Below are positions 57,460 through 64,000 of a stretch of 64,000 bases of DNA, one piece after another. Below the pieces are notes generated by a model. That model worked only from the letters and a program-made list of their open reading frames with translations. It had not been told where the DNA came from and made no database searches. The translations under genes were made by a program, and so were the position numbers. The stretch comes from Streptomyces caeruleatus. Lineage in GTDB: Bacteria > Actinomycetota > Actinomycetes > Streptomycetales > Streptomycetaceae. The DNA lies in contig NZ_KQ948933.1 of NCBI RefSeq assembly GCF_001514235.1, positions 215,645-279,644 on the forward strand, in the 5' to 3' direction. Within the stretch, counting starts at the first letter, position 1, and every line of letters starts with the position of its first letter.

Positions 57460-58740
57460 ATGCAGCCGAGCCGTCGGATACGCCCCCGCCGTGTGGCCGC
57501 CCTCGCCTCCGTGACCGTCCTGACCCTGGCGGTCAGCACCTCGGCAGGCACCGGACACCTCACGGCGGGTACCTCGACGGCGGCCGGAGCGAGCCCGATG
57601 CCCCCGGTCCCCCCCTCCGCGCTCGGCCCCTGTCTGATCAGCGGCCGGCCCACCATCCAGATGTCGGAGGGCATGCCGACCACCCGCGGCTACGCCCGCT
57701 CCACCGGCACCGTCCGCGCCCTCACCCTGATGGTCGACTTCTCCGACGCGCCCGGCCCGGGCAAGGCCCTCGACCGCTTCGCCGAGTTCTTCCCGCAGAC
57801 CCAGAACTGGTTCCGCACGAGCTCCTACGGCCGTCTCGACTACCGCCCCGAGACCCCGATCCCCCGCTGGCTCAGGATGCCCAAGTCGTTCCGGGCCTAC
57901 GGCATAGAGCGCGGCGCGCCCTTCGACCCCGGGTACCGCAAGCTGGTCCAGGACATCGTGGTCGCGGCCGACCCCAAGGTGGACTTCCGCTCGTACGACT
58001 TCCTGAACGTCCTGGTCACCCCGAACGCCGGCCCCTCCGCCCTGGACACGGTCCTGTCCGTGACCTTCGCGGGCAACGCGGAGGCGCCGGTGGCCGACGG
58101 CGTCTCGGTGACCAACGCGTCCTTCGTCTACTCCCGCCAGGACGACGGCTCCGGCACCTACCACCGCACCGGCTACCGGGTCCTCCCCCACGAGAACGGC
58201 CATGTCTTCGGCCTGCCCGACCTCTACACCGCCGAGGGCGGCGGCGCGGTCGGCCACTGGGACATCATGAGCGAGGACTGGGGGGCCAACAACGACCTGC
58301 TCGGCTGGCACAAGTGGAAGCTGGGCTGGCTGGACGCCTCCCAGGTCCGCTGCGCGGCCACGTCCGGCACCGCCGAGTACGCCCTGACGCCGCTGGCCCG
58401 CGAGGGCGGCCCGAAGCTGGTCTTCATACCGCTGGACCGCCGTACCGGCTACGCCGTCGAACTGCGCACCCGCGAGGGCAACGACGAGGCCGTGTGCCGC
58501 CCCGGCGTCCTGATCTACAGGGTCGACGCCGACGTCGACACCGGGATGGGCCCGGTAAAGGTCCTCGACTCCCACGAGGACAGCGGCGGCTGCACCCGCA
58601 GCCCGAACGTCCATGCCGAACTCTCGGACGCGACGTACGTGCCGGGGGAGGAATTCCGGGACGAGAAGCGGGGGGTGCGGGTGGAGGTGGTGGGGGCGGA
58701 TCTGGATGGGGGGTATCGGGTGCGGGTGACGCGGGGGTAG
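57460..58740 (+). CDS. Secreted M6-family zinc metalloprotease
   Basis: A 426-residue protein. The twin-arginine-like start RRIRPRRVAALASVTVLTLA serves as signal peptide. The zinc motif HExxH appears as LPHENGHVFGLPDLY (His about 243), typical of immune-inhibitor-A-like M6 peptidases, with WDIMSEDW as the Met-turn region. The protein would act outside the cell on proteins. ATG at 57460 has GAAGGG. A Crp-type site upstream fits control linked to development or carbon state. The C-terminal 100 residues form a beta-rich domain. Confidence 0.9.
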   Translation: MQPSRRIRPRRVAALASVTVLTLAVSTSAGTGHLTAGTSTAAGASPMPPVPPSALGPCLISGRPTIQMSEGMPTTRGYARSTGTVRALTLMVDFSDAPGPGKALDRFAEFFPQTQNWFRTSSYGRLDYRPETPIPRWLRMPKSFRAYGIERGAPFDPGYRKLVQDIVVAADPKVDFRSYDFLNVLVTPNAGPSALDTVLSVTFAGNAEAPVADGVSVTNASFVYSRQDDGSGTYHRTGYRVLPHENGHVFGLPDLYTAEGGGAVGHWDIMSEDWGANNDLLGWHKWKLGWLDASQVRCAATSGTAEYALTPLAREGGPKLVFIPLDRRTGYAVELRTREGNDEAVCRPGVLIYRVDADVDTGMGPVKVLDSHEDSGGCTRSPNVHAELSDATYVPGEEFRDEKRGVRVEVVGADLDGGYRVRVTRG

Positions 58741-58825
58741 AGGTTCCAGCCCTGCGGGCGGGTGCTGCCTTCTCAGCCCCTCCGGCGCGTGATTCCAGCC
58801 CCTCCGGCGTTTGAGGAGCGGGGGT

Positions 58826-58872
58826 CCAGGGGGCAGAGCCCCCTGGCGGGGTGGAAGGGGCAGCGCCCCTTC
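58826..58872. repeat. Double-hairpin intergenic repeat
   Basis: CCAGGGGGC-AGA-GCCCCCTGG (58826-58846) and GAAGGGGC-AGC-GCCCCTTC (58854-58872) follow the protease gene, preceded by CAGCCCCTCCGGCGTTTGAG-like sequence twice. I recall this as a common Streptomyces intergenic element; it can also serve as terminator. Confidence 0.75.
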
Positions 58873-58952
58873 AAGGATGGGACGGGTAGGGGCGGCGGGG
58901 GCGAGAACCACTTACGGTTGGCCCTGCCGCGAACCGCCGTACCGGAGAACCG

Positions 58953-60623
58953 ATGCCCGCGAAGACACCCCTGGACGACCACCCCGCACCCACCGAGGCG
59001 GTCACCCCACTGATCCGCGGCGTCACAGTGCTGCGGCACCTGACAGACTCCGGCGGCACACTGAGCGCAAGCGCCCTGGAGCGCGCCACCGGCCTCGCCC
59101 GCTCCACGGTGGACCGAATCGCCGCCACACTCGCCCGCATGGGCTACGTCCGCCTGGACGGCCGCGACGTGGTACTGGCACCCCCCGTCATGGAACTGGG
59201 CAACGCCTACCTGGCCTCCCTCGGCCTGCCCGCCCTCCTCTCCTCCCACGCGGACGCCCTCGCCGACGAGCTCGACGAGTCCGTCTCCCTCGCGGTCGCC
59301 GACCGCGACGGCATCCGCTTCATCCACCAGGCCACCCGCCGCCGCGCGATGTCCCTCAGCTTCCGCATCGGCGACCTGCTCCCGGCCGAACGCACCGCGC
59401 CCGGCCCGCTGTTCGCCACGGAGTGGACGGACGCGCGATGGCACGCCTGGCGCGAACGCCGGGCGGCGGACCCCGAGGACCGCGGCTTCCCGGCCGTACC
59501 GCCCCGGGAGCACCTGTCCTCCGACGAGGACTTCGCCCGCCGGGCGGCGCGGGCGCGGGAGGACGGCTGGGCGCTGGACGACCAGCTGATCGAACCGGGG
59601 TTGGTTGCGGTGTCCGTGCCGGTACGTGATCCGCGTACGGGCGGCGGCCGCATCGCGTGCGTGGCGAACGTGGTGAGCCACACGAGCCGGCACACCGCCA
59701 CCGACCTGCGCGACACGCTCCTCCCCCGGCTGCGGTCCGCGGTCGCGGAGATGGAACGCGAGCTGCGCGAGGCACCGGAACCGCGCCCCGGCACGGCTCC
59801 GGCGGGCCTCGCCGTCTGGACGGGAGCCTCCAAGCAGGAACTCGGCAGGGAGTTCGTCGAGTCGCTGGCGCGCGGGCTGACCGTACTGACCGCCTTCGGC
59901 GCGGGCCGGGCCGAGCTGACCCTCACGGACGTCGCCCGCGCCACCGGGCTGGCCCGGGCCACGGCACGCAGGGCGCTCATCACCTACGAACACCTCGGCC
60001 TGGTACGCCAGTCGGGGAACCGCGGCTTCGCGCTGACCCCGCGCGTCCTGTCCCTCGGCTACCCGCCCCTCTCCCGCACCTCACTGGCCCAGATCGCCAC
60101 CCCGCACCTGGCCGAACTGGCCGACCGCGTGCACGAGTCGGCATCCCTCGCGGTGCTGACGCCGTCGGGCGAGGAGGTCCAGTACACCGCCCGGGCCGCC
60201 ACCAGCCGCGTGATGAGCGTCAACATCACGGTCGGCACCCGGCTGCCCGCGTACGCGACGTCCCTGGGCCGGGTGCTGCTGGCCGATCTCCCGCCTGCCG
60301 AACGGCAGTTGGGCGACCTGGCCCCGCTGACCCCGCGGACGACCACGGACCCCGCGACACTGCGGGCCACCCTGGAGGACGTCCGCACGCGTGGATACGC
60401 CCTGGTCGACGAGGAGTTGGAGGCGGGGCTGCGGTCGGTTGCCGTACCGGTACGGGACCGTACGGGGCAGGTCGTCGCCGCGGTGAACGTGGCCATGCAC
60501 GCCGCTCGGCGGTCGGTGGAGGAGTGCGTGCGGGACGTGCTGCCGGCGTTGGTGGAGACGGCGGGGCGGGTGGAGGGGGATCTGCGGGTGGCGGGGAGGT
60601 TCGCGCGGGTGACGATGGTGTGA
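58953..60623 (+). CDS. Double-length IclR-family regulator
   Basis: A 556-residue protein made of two complete IclR units. The first has a helix-turn-helix at about 20-80 (SASALERATGLARSTVDRIA) and an IclR effector domain to about 275. The second repeats it from about 295 (LTDVARATGLARATARRALI) to the end, with effector-domain segments such as YALVDEELEAGLRSVAVPVR. The second unit resembles PcaR/CatR-type regulators of aromatic catabolism. A single chain would thus carry two DNA-binding domains. ATG at 58953. No catabolic genes are adjacent. Confidence 0.9.
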   Translation: MPAKTPLDDHPAPTEAVTPLIRGVTVLRHLTDSGGTLSASALERATGLARSTVDRIAATLARMGYVRLDGRDVVLAPPVMELGNAYLASLGLPALLSSHADALADELDESVSLAVADRDGIRFIHQATRRRAMSLSFRIGDLLPAERTAPGPLFATEWTDARWHAWRERRAADPEDRGFPAVPPREHLSSDEDFARRAARAREDGWALDDQLIEPGLVAVSVPVRDPRTGGGRIACVANVVSHTSRHTATDLRDTLLPRLRSAVAEMERELREAPEPRPGTAPAGLAVWTGASKQELGREFVESLARGLTVLTAFGAGRAELTLTDVARATGLARATARRALITYEHLGLVRQSGNRGFALTPRVLSLGYPPLSRTSLAQIATPHLAELADRVHESASLAVLTPSGEEVQYTARAATSRVMSVNITVGTRLPAYATSLGRVLLADLPPAERQLGDLAPLTPRTTTDPATLRATLEDVRTRGYALVDEELEAGLRSVAVPVRDRTGQVVAAVNVAMHAARRSVEECVRDVLPALVETAGRVEGDLRVAGRFARVTMV

Positions 60624-60631
60624 GGTGCGCG

Positions 60632-60715
60632 AGGCCTGGGCGGCCTGCGTGGCCTGTGCGGCCTGTGCGGCCTGTGCGATCTGCGAGGTCGGCGCGGTCT
60701 GCGCGGTCTGTGAGG
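60632..60715. repeat. Degenerate 9-bp tandem repeat after the IclR gene
   Basis: Units of GGCCTGTGC type, three of them perfect in a row near 60654-60680, fill the gap before the FMN reductase stop. All spacings are multiples of nine. Confidence 0.7.
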
Positions 60716-60786
60716 CCCGCGGGGCGGCCCGCGTGGAGGCCAGCGGGGCGGCCAGCAGGCCCGGCATTCAGGGCCTGCCTGCCTGC

Positions 60787-61374
60787 TCAGCCGTCGTAGG
60801 GCCTGGCGGCGCGGCCCTCGCGCAGGGTCAGTCCCCACCAGGCGAGCTGGTCGAGCAGCACGGCGGCGGCCTTGCCGGTGCTGTCCTGGTCGTACGGACG
60901 CCCTTCGTCGTCGAACCGCTCCCAGGCCATGTGGAAGCTGACGGTGTCGCGCAGGGTGACGGCGTGCAGCTCGGCGAAGACCTGCCGCAACTGCTCCACC
61001 GCCCGCTGCCCGCCGGCCATCCCCCCGTACGACACGAACCCGACCGGCTTGGCCCGCCACTCCCGGTAGACGTAGTCGATGGCCAGCTTCAGGGCGGCCG
61101 GGTAGCCGTGGTTGTACTCCGGCGTGACGACGACGAACCCGTCGAGTCCTTCGATGCGTTCGGCGAGGGTCGGCGCGTCGCCCGGGGCGTCGGAGCGCTC
61201 CAGGGTGAGCTTGAGTTCGTCGGCGAGGGCGGGTTCGGAGAGATCGATGACATGGGTCTCCATGTCGTCCCGCCGACCGATCTCCGACACGAACCACCGG
61301 GCGACCGTGTCGGCGAGGCGGCCGGGGCGGACGCTGCCGATGAGGACGCCGATCTTGAGTGGGGGCGTGGACAT
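60787..61374 (-). CDS. NADPH-dependent FMN reductase
   Basis: A 195-residue flavodoxin-fold reductase. The FMN phosphate loop is GSVRPGRLADTVA (about 13-25), and the motif TPEYNHGYPAALKLAIDYVY (about 82-101) is diagnostic of the family; VSYGGMAGGQRAVEQLR follows. It reduces FMN or quinone-like compounds with NADPH. ATG at 61374 has GAGGCAG upstream. Its promoter holds a SoxR-type box in a 19-bp spacer, so it should be induced by redox-active compounds; a SoxR-controlled FMN reductase is known in S. coelicolor. Confidence 0.92.
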   Translation of the reverse strand: MSTPPLKIGVLIGSVRPGRLADTVARWFVSEIGRRDDMETHVIDLSEPALADELKLTLERSDAPGDAPTLAERIEGLDGFVVVTPEYNHGYPAALKLAIDYVYREWRAKPVGFVSYGGMAGGQRAVEQLRQVFAELHAVTLRDTVSFHMAWERFDDEGRPYDQDSTGKAAAVLLDQLAWWGLTLREGRAARPYDG

Positions 61375-61429
61375 GGGGCTGCCTCGATTCCGTGAAGTCG
61401 TGATCCCGTGCGGGGAGGTCGGTAGAGGC

Positions 61430-61460
61430 AACGTAGAATCTCAAGTTCACTTGAGGTCAA
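61430..61460 (-). promoter_or_regulatory. SoxR-type promoter of the FMN reductase gene
   Basis: On the minus strand, TTGACC (61460-61455) and TACGTT (61435-61430) are spaced by 19 bases, the long spacer of MerR-type promoters. In it lies CTCAAGT-TC-ACTTGAG (61440-61455 on the plus strand), matching the SoxR box CCTCAAGTTAACTTGAGG at 16 of 18 positions. The predicted start is about 50 bases before the ATG. Confidence 0.8.
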
Positions 61461-62505
61461 TGCGGTCGATGCGGTCGACGCGGTCGACGCGGTCGACGCG
61501 GTCGATGCGGTCACTGCGGAACTTGGCCCGGTACTCGCTCGGTGTAGTGGCGAGGCGGCGGCGGAACGCCCGGATGAGGGTGTCGACGGTGCCGAACCCG
61601 CAACGGGAGGCGACGCGTTCCAGCGTGTCGTCGGTGGTCTCCAGCAGGCCGGCGGCTCGCTCGACGCGGGCCGACTCGACGTAGGCGTGCGGTGTCGTAC
61701 CGAGTTCCGTCTTGAAGATCCGGGTGAGCTGACGTTCACCGACATGCAGGTAGGCGGCCAGGTCCGGAACGGTGAGGCGGCGGTCGAGGTTGTTCAGGAT
61801 GTGATGGCGCAGATCCTCGACGCGCCGGGTCGTGGACACCTGCTCCAACGGCACGCTGAACTGCGACTGCCCGCTGGGCCGCTTCAGATACATGACGAGC
61901 CGCCGAGCGACGCGCAGTGCGACGCTCTCGCCGAAGTCCTCCGCGACGAGCGCGAGGGACAGGTCGAGGCAGGCGCTGATACCCGCGCCCGTCCAGACCT
62001 CACCGTGCTCCCCCTGCTGACGGATGAAGATCGGATCCGGGTCGACCAGCACCGCGGGATGGTCTGCGGCGAGCCGTTGCGCGGTGGACCAGTGCGTGGT
62101 GGCGCGTTTGCCGTCGAGGAGCCCCGCGGCGGCGAGGATGTGCGCACCGACGCACACCGAGGCCACCCGCCGGGTACGTCCGGCCAACGCCTTCACCCGG
62201 GCCACCGTGCCGGGCTCGGCGACGGGGTGGATGCGCTGCTCGCTGTCGACCTCGACCGAGCCCGGCACCAGCAGGGTGTCGATCACCCGCGCACCGACCT
62301 CGTCGAACGTGACGTCGGGCAGAATCCGCACCCCGGCCGCCGTGGTCACCGGCGCCAGCGTCTCGGCGGCCAGTACGACCTCGTAGCCGCCCTGTTCGGT
62401 GGCTTCCCTGGGGACGAGGGAGAACACCTCCGGCGGGCCGGTGACGTCGAGGAGGTCGACGCCTTCGAACAGCACGATCACGATCAGCCGGTTCACGATC
62501 CCCAC
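61447..62505 (-). CDS. GlxA/AraC-type regulator with DJ-1/PfpI domain
   Basis: A 352-residue regulator. An N-terminal DJ-1/PfpI-like amidotransferase domain (residues 5-170, with VCVGAHILAAAGLLDGKRAT) is joined to a C-terminal AraC DNA-binding domain (about 225-325, HVGERQLTRIFKTELGTTPH). The last 20 residues are an Asp-Arg-Val/Ile tripeptide run encoded by a 9-bp repeat. The final codons overlap the SoxR box of the next gene. GTG at 62505 is used; a GTG three codons later is possible. It diverges from a cysteine-hydrolase gene and may control it. Confidence 0.9.
   Translation of the reverse strand: MGIVNRLIVIVLFEGVDLLDVTGPPEVFSLVPREATEQGGYEVVLAAETLAPVTTAAGVRILPDVTFDEVGARVIDTLLVPGSVEVDSEQRIHPVAEPGTVARVKALAGRTRRVASVCVGAHILAAAGLLDGKRATTHWSTAQRLAADHPAVLVDPDPIFIRQQGEHGEVWTGAGISACLDLSLALVAEDFGESVALRVARRLVMYLKRPSGQSQFSVPLEQVSTTRRVEDLRHHILNNLDRRLTVPDLAAYLHVGERQLTRIFKTELGTTPHAYVESARVERAAGLLETTDDTLERVASRCGFGTVDTLIRAFRRRLATTPSEYRAKFRSDRIDRVDRVDRVDRIDRIDLK
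61455..61517. repeat. 9-bp tandem repeat at the 3' end of the GlxA-type gene
   Basis: Seven consecutive units of GGTCRAYGC encode (D-R-V/I)n on the minus strand. The repeat abuts the SoxR box. Confidence 0.88.
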
Positions 62506-62676
62506 CCCACCCTGTGCCGCGCGCCCACCCCCACCGGGGTCGGTTTCTGCAACTACTACGTCATTGCGGGCGCTTCGGTCCGAGCCGTAGCGTCACATAC
62601 GGCTTCAACGGACTGCTGATCCCACGCACCGCACCTGTCCCCACCCCTCCCCCTTCCCCTCCCCTTGGAGAAGACC

Positions 62677-63255
62677 GTGCCGAGCAAGACGTTGCGCGAA
62701 CTCGCGGGTGCCGACAGCACGCCGGCCGCCCTCGCGACCTCGACCCTCATCCTCGTCGACTACCAGAACACCTACACCCGCGGCGCGATGGAACTCGACG
62801 GCTGGCAGCCCGCCCTGGACGCCGCGTCGGACCTGCTGTCCCAGGCCCGCGCGGCCGGCTCCGCGATCATCCACGTCCAGCACGACGACGGCGAGGGCTC
62901 CCTCTACGACATCCGCCAGGACATCGGCCGCATTCACCCCAGCGTGGCACCCATCGACGGCGAGCCCGTGGTCGTCAAGCAGGCCCCGGACTCCTTCCAC
63001 GGCACCGACCTCGGCAAGCTCGTGGACGAAGCCGGGAACGAGACCGTGATCATCGCCGGGTTCATGACCCACATGTGCGTCGCCTACACCTCCGCCTCGG
63101 CCGCCCTGCGCGGCAACAGGCCCACGGTCCCGGCGGACACATGCGCCACGAGGCCGATCGTCGACGTCAGCGCCGCCGAGTTGCATCGCGCGGCGTTGGC
63201 GACGATCGCGGATGCGTATGGGGTTGTGGTGGGGGCGGGGAGGGAGCTGGTGTGA
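62677..63255 (+). CDS. Isochorismatase-like cysteine hydrolase
   Basis: A 192-residue alpha/beta hydrolase of the nicotinamidase/isochorismatase group. The catalytic triad is visible: Asp in LILVDYQNTYT (about 27), Lys in VVVKQAPDSF (about 105) and Cys in GFMTHMCVAY (about 139). The substrate cannot be assigned; small amides are usual. GTG at 62677 has GGAG seven bases upstream. It diverges from the GlxA-type regulator across 171 bp, a frequent pairing. Confidence 0.9.
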   Translation: MPSKTLRELAGADSTPAALATSTLILVDYQNTYTRGAMELDGWQPALDAASDLLSQARAAGSAIIHVQHDDGEGSLYDIRQDIGRIHPSVAPIDGEPVVVKQAPDSFHGTDLGKLVDEAGNETVIIAGFMTHMCVAYTSASAALRGNRPTVPADTCATRPIVDVSAAELHRAALATIADAYGVVVGAGRELV

Positions 63256-63400
63256 GAGAACGGAGGCGTCATTGAGGGGGCATGCCGGGCTGCATGCCGG
63301 GCGGGATGACGGACGCGATGGCTCGCGGCGGGAGGTCAGGACGCGTCAGAGATCGCCAGGGCACGTCAGGGCACATCAGGGCACGCCAGGAAAGGCCCTC

Positions 63401-63431
63401 TTGACCTCAAGCATGCTTGAGGAAGGAGTCT
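63401..63431 (+). promoter_or_regulatory. SoxR box before the SnoaL-like gene
   Basis: CCTCAAGCATGCTTGAGG at 63405-63422 is a perfect 18-bp palindrome with the SoxR half-site CCTCAAG. TTGACC (63401-63406) overlaps its left end as -35, and GAGTCT at 63426-63431 is a weak -10 at 19-bp spacing. That would place the transcription start at about the ATG, giving a leaderless or nearly leaderless message. Confidence 0.78.
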
Positions 63432-63437
63432 CCCCCC

Positions 63438-63929
63438 ATGGACACCGAAGAGATGCAGCGCCGGCAACAACGACAGTTGCAGACCCTGACCGACCGTGCC
63501 GAGATCACCGACCTGTTGGACCGCTACCTGCGTTCCCTGGACGACGCCGTCCTCGACGAGGAGTGGGCCGGCGCCTTCCACACCGAGGACGTCACCGCTG
63601 AGATGCCCATCGGCACCGTCCACGGCCGCGATGCCCTGCTGTCCCACGTCCGCCGGGGAATGGCCCTGTTCGACCGCACCGTGCACCTCGGCACCAACAC
63701 CGTCATCGAGATCGACGGCCCCCGAGCCACGGCCCGCGGCGCCCAGCTCAGCACCCACGTCCTGGCGGACGGCTCGGCCGACGTCTTCATCTCCGCCGGC
63801 CACACCGACACCGAACTGGTCAGAACAACCGACGGCTGGCGCATCTCCGCCACATCCCTGCGCGTGACCTGGACCCAGGGCACCCCTCCCCGCCTCCCGA
63901 CCGGACTGGGGCCTGCCCGTACGGCCTAG
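63438..63929 (+). CDS. SnoaL-like / NTF2-family protein
   Basis: A 163-residue protein with an NTF2-like cone fold: a helical start (RAEITDLLDRYLRSLDDAVL), EEWAGAFHTEDVTAEMPIG, and strands AHTDTEL and GWRISATSLRVTW-type at the end. Such proteins act as cyclases, dehydratases, isomerases or ligand binders. ATG at 63438 has an AAGGAG site nine bases upstream. The SoxR box immediately before it suggests a role against redox-active compounds. Nothing else is nearby to name a substrate. Confidence 0.82.
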   Translation: MDTEEMQRRQQRQLQTLTDRAEITDLLDRYLRSLDDAVLDEEWAGAFHTEDVTAEMPIGTVHGRDALLSHVRRGMALFDRTVHLGTNTVIEIDGPRATARGAQLSTHVLADGSADVFISAGHTDTELVRTTDGWRISATSLRVTWTQGTPPRLPTGLGPARTA

Positions 63930-63980
63930 TTCCGGACCACCAGAGCAGCCCGCCCCGCCCACTTCCGCGACAGCACGCAG

Positions 63981-64000
63981 CCCCCCCCCCCCCCCCCCCC
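63981..64000. repeat. Homopolymer C run at the window end
   Basis: The last 20 bases are all C, and the run may continue beyond the window. Such tracts are atypical for this genome and may reflect an assembly or sequencing problem. Confidence 0.9.

Noticed and set aside
60632..60786. Coding extension of the IclR gene or a separate repeat protein in the 9-bp repeat
   Set aside because: The IclR frame stops at 60623, and no start with a ribosome site precedes the repeat. The translation would be a Cys/Ala or Arg/Pro repeat without known counterpart.

Overview
The window is chromosomal DNA from a Streptomyces-type actinobacterium. Overall GC is very high, GTG/TTG starts are frequent, third codon positions are almost all G or C, and long chance frames run opposite most genes. 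Characteristic genes include the group 2 sigma factor hrdD, a tricorn protease, a DUF6227 protein, a glp/galU/sepX locus and a fruR-fruK-fruA operon. The gene order around hrdD, fru, mscL, glp and galU is what I recall of the core chromosome of S. coelicolor relatives. I see no biosynthetic gene cluster, no CRISPR array and no intact prophage.

Layout. 0-8 kb: EamA permease with a YbaK deacylase, a TetR-MMPL export pair, and a tricorn protease. 8-14 kb: a translationally coupled Baeyer-Villiger monooxygenase / alpha-beta hydrolase / SDR operon facing a MerR regulator, then exonuclease III and a GNAT. 14-22 kb: MFS pump, tRNA-Ala(CGC), and the sepX(glpR)-rimJ-mog-moaC-glp-galU row that joins cell division to molybdenum-cofactor genes, with 5-formyl-THF cyclo-ligase diverging. 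22-31 kb: penicillin acylase, cation/proton antiporter, MFS, a CIRCE-controlled FmdB-type zinc ribbon, mtnP, a SAF-type protein and mscL.

31.4-39.3 kb: a low-temperature-requirement-A (ltrA) gene is split by a 6.66-kb integrated element. Joining the two halves at a GT dinucleotide restores a 411-codon frame, and the two element ends join into a near-palindromic attP. The element carries a large serine integrase, a RepSA/HUH-type replication initiator, a WhiJ-like regulator with its DUF397 partner, several small unknown genes and a roughly 0.9-kb structured noncoding region. No transfer ATPase gene is visible. This is the most unusual part of the window.

39-64 kb: P1 peptidase, L,D-transpeptidase lipoprotein, DUF6227, fructose PTS operon, MFS/WYL pair, TetR, hrdD with a SigR-type promoter, LigB-type dioxygenase/MarR pair, MFS/TetR pair, a secreted M6 metalloprotease behind a Crp-type site, a double-length IclR protein, and a small redox neighbourhood in which an FMN reductase and a SnoaL-like protein each have a SoxR-type box.

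A second theme is repeat DNA at gene 3' ends. Short in-frame repeats extend the C-termini of the monooxygenase, one MFS protein and the GlxA-type regulator, and larger repeats include the stop codons of the tricorn, DUF6227 and one TetR gene. The window ends in a run of at least 20 C, which may be an assembly artefact.
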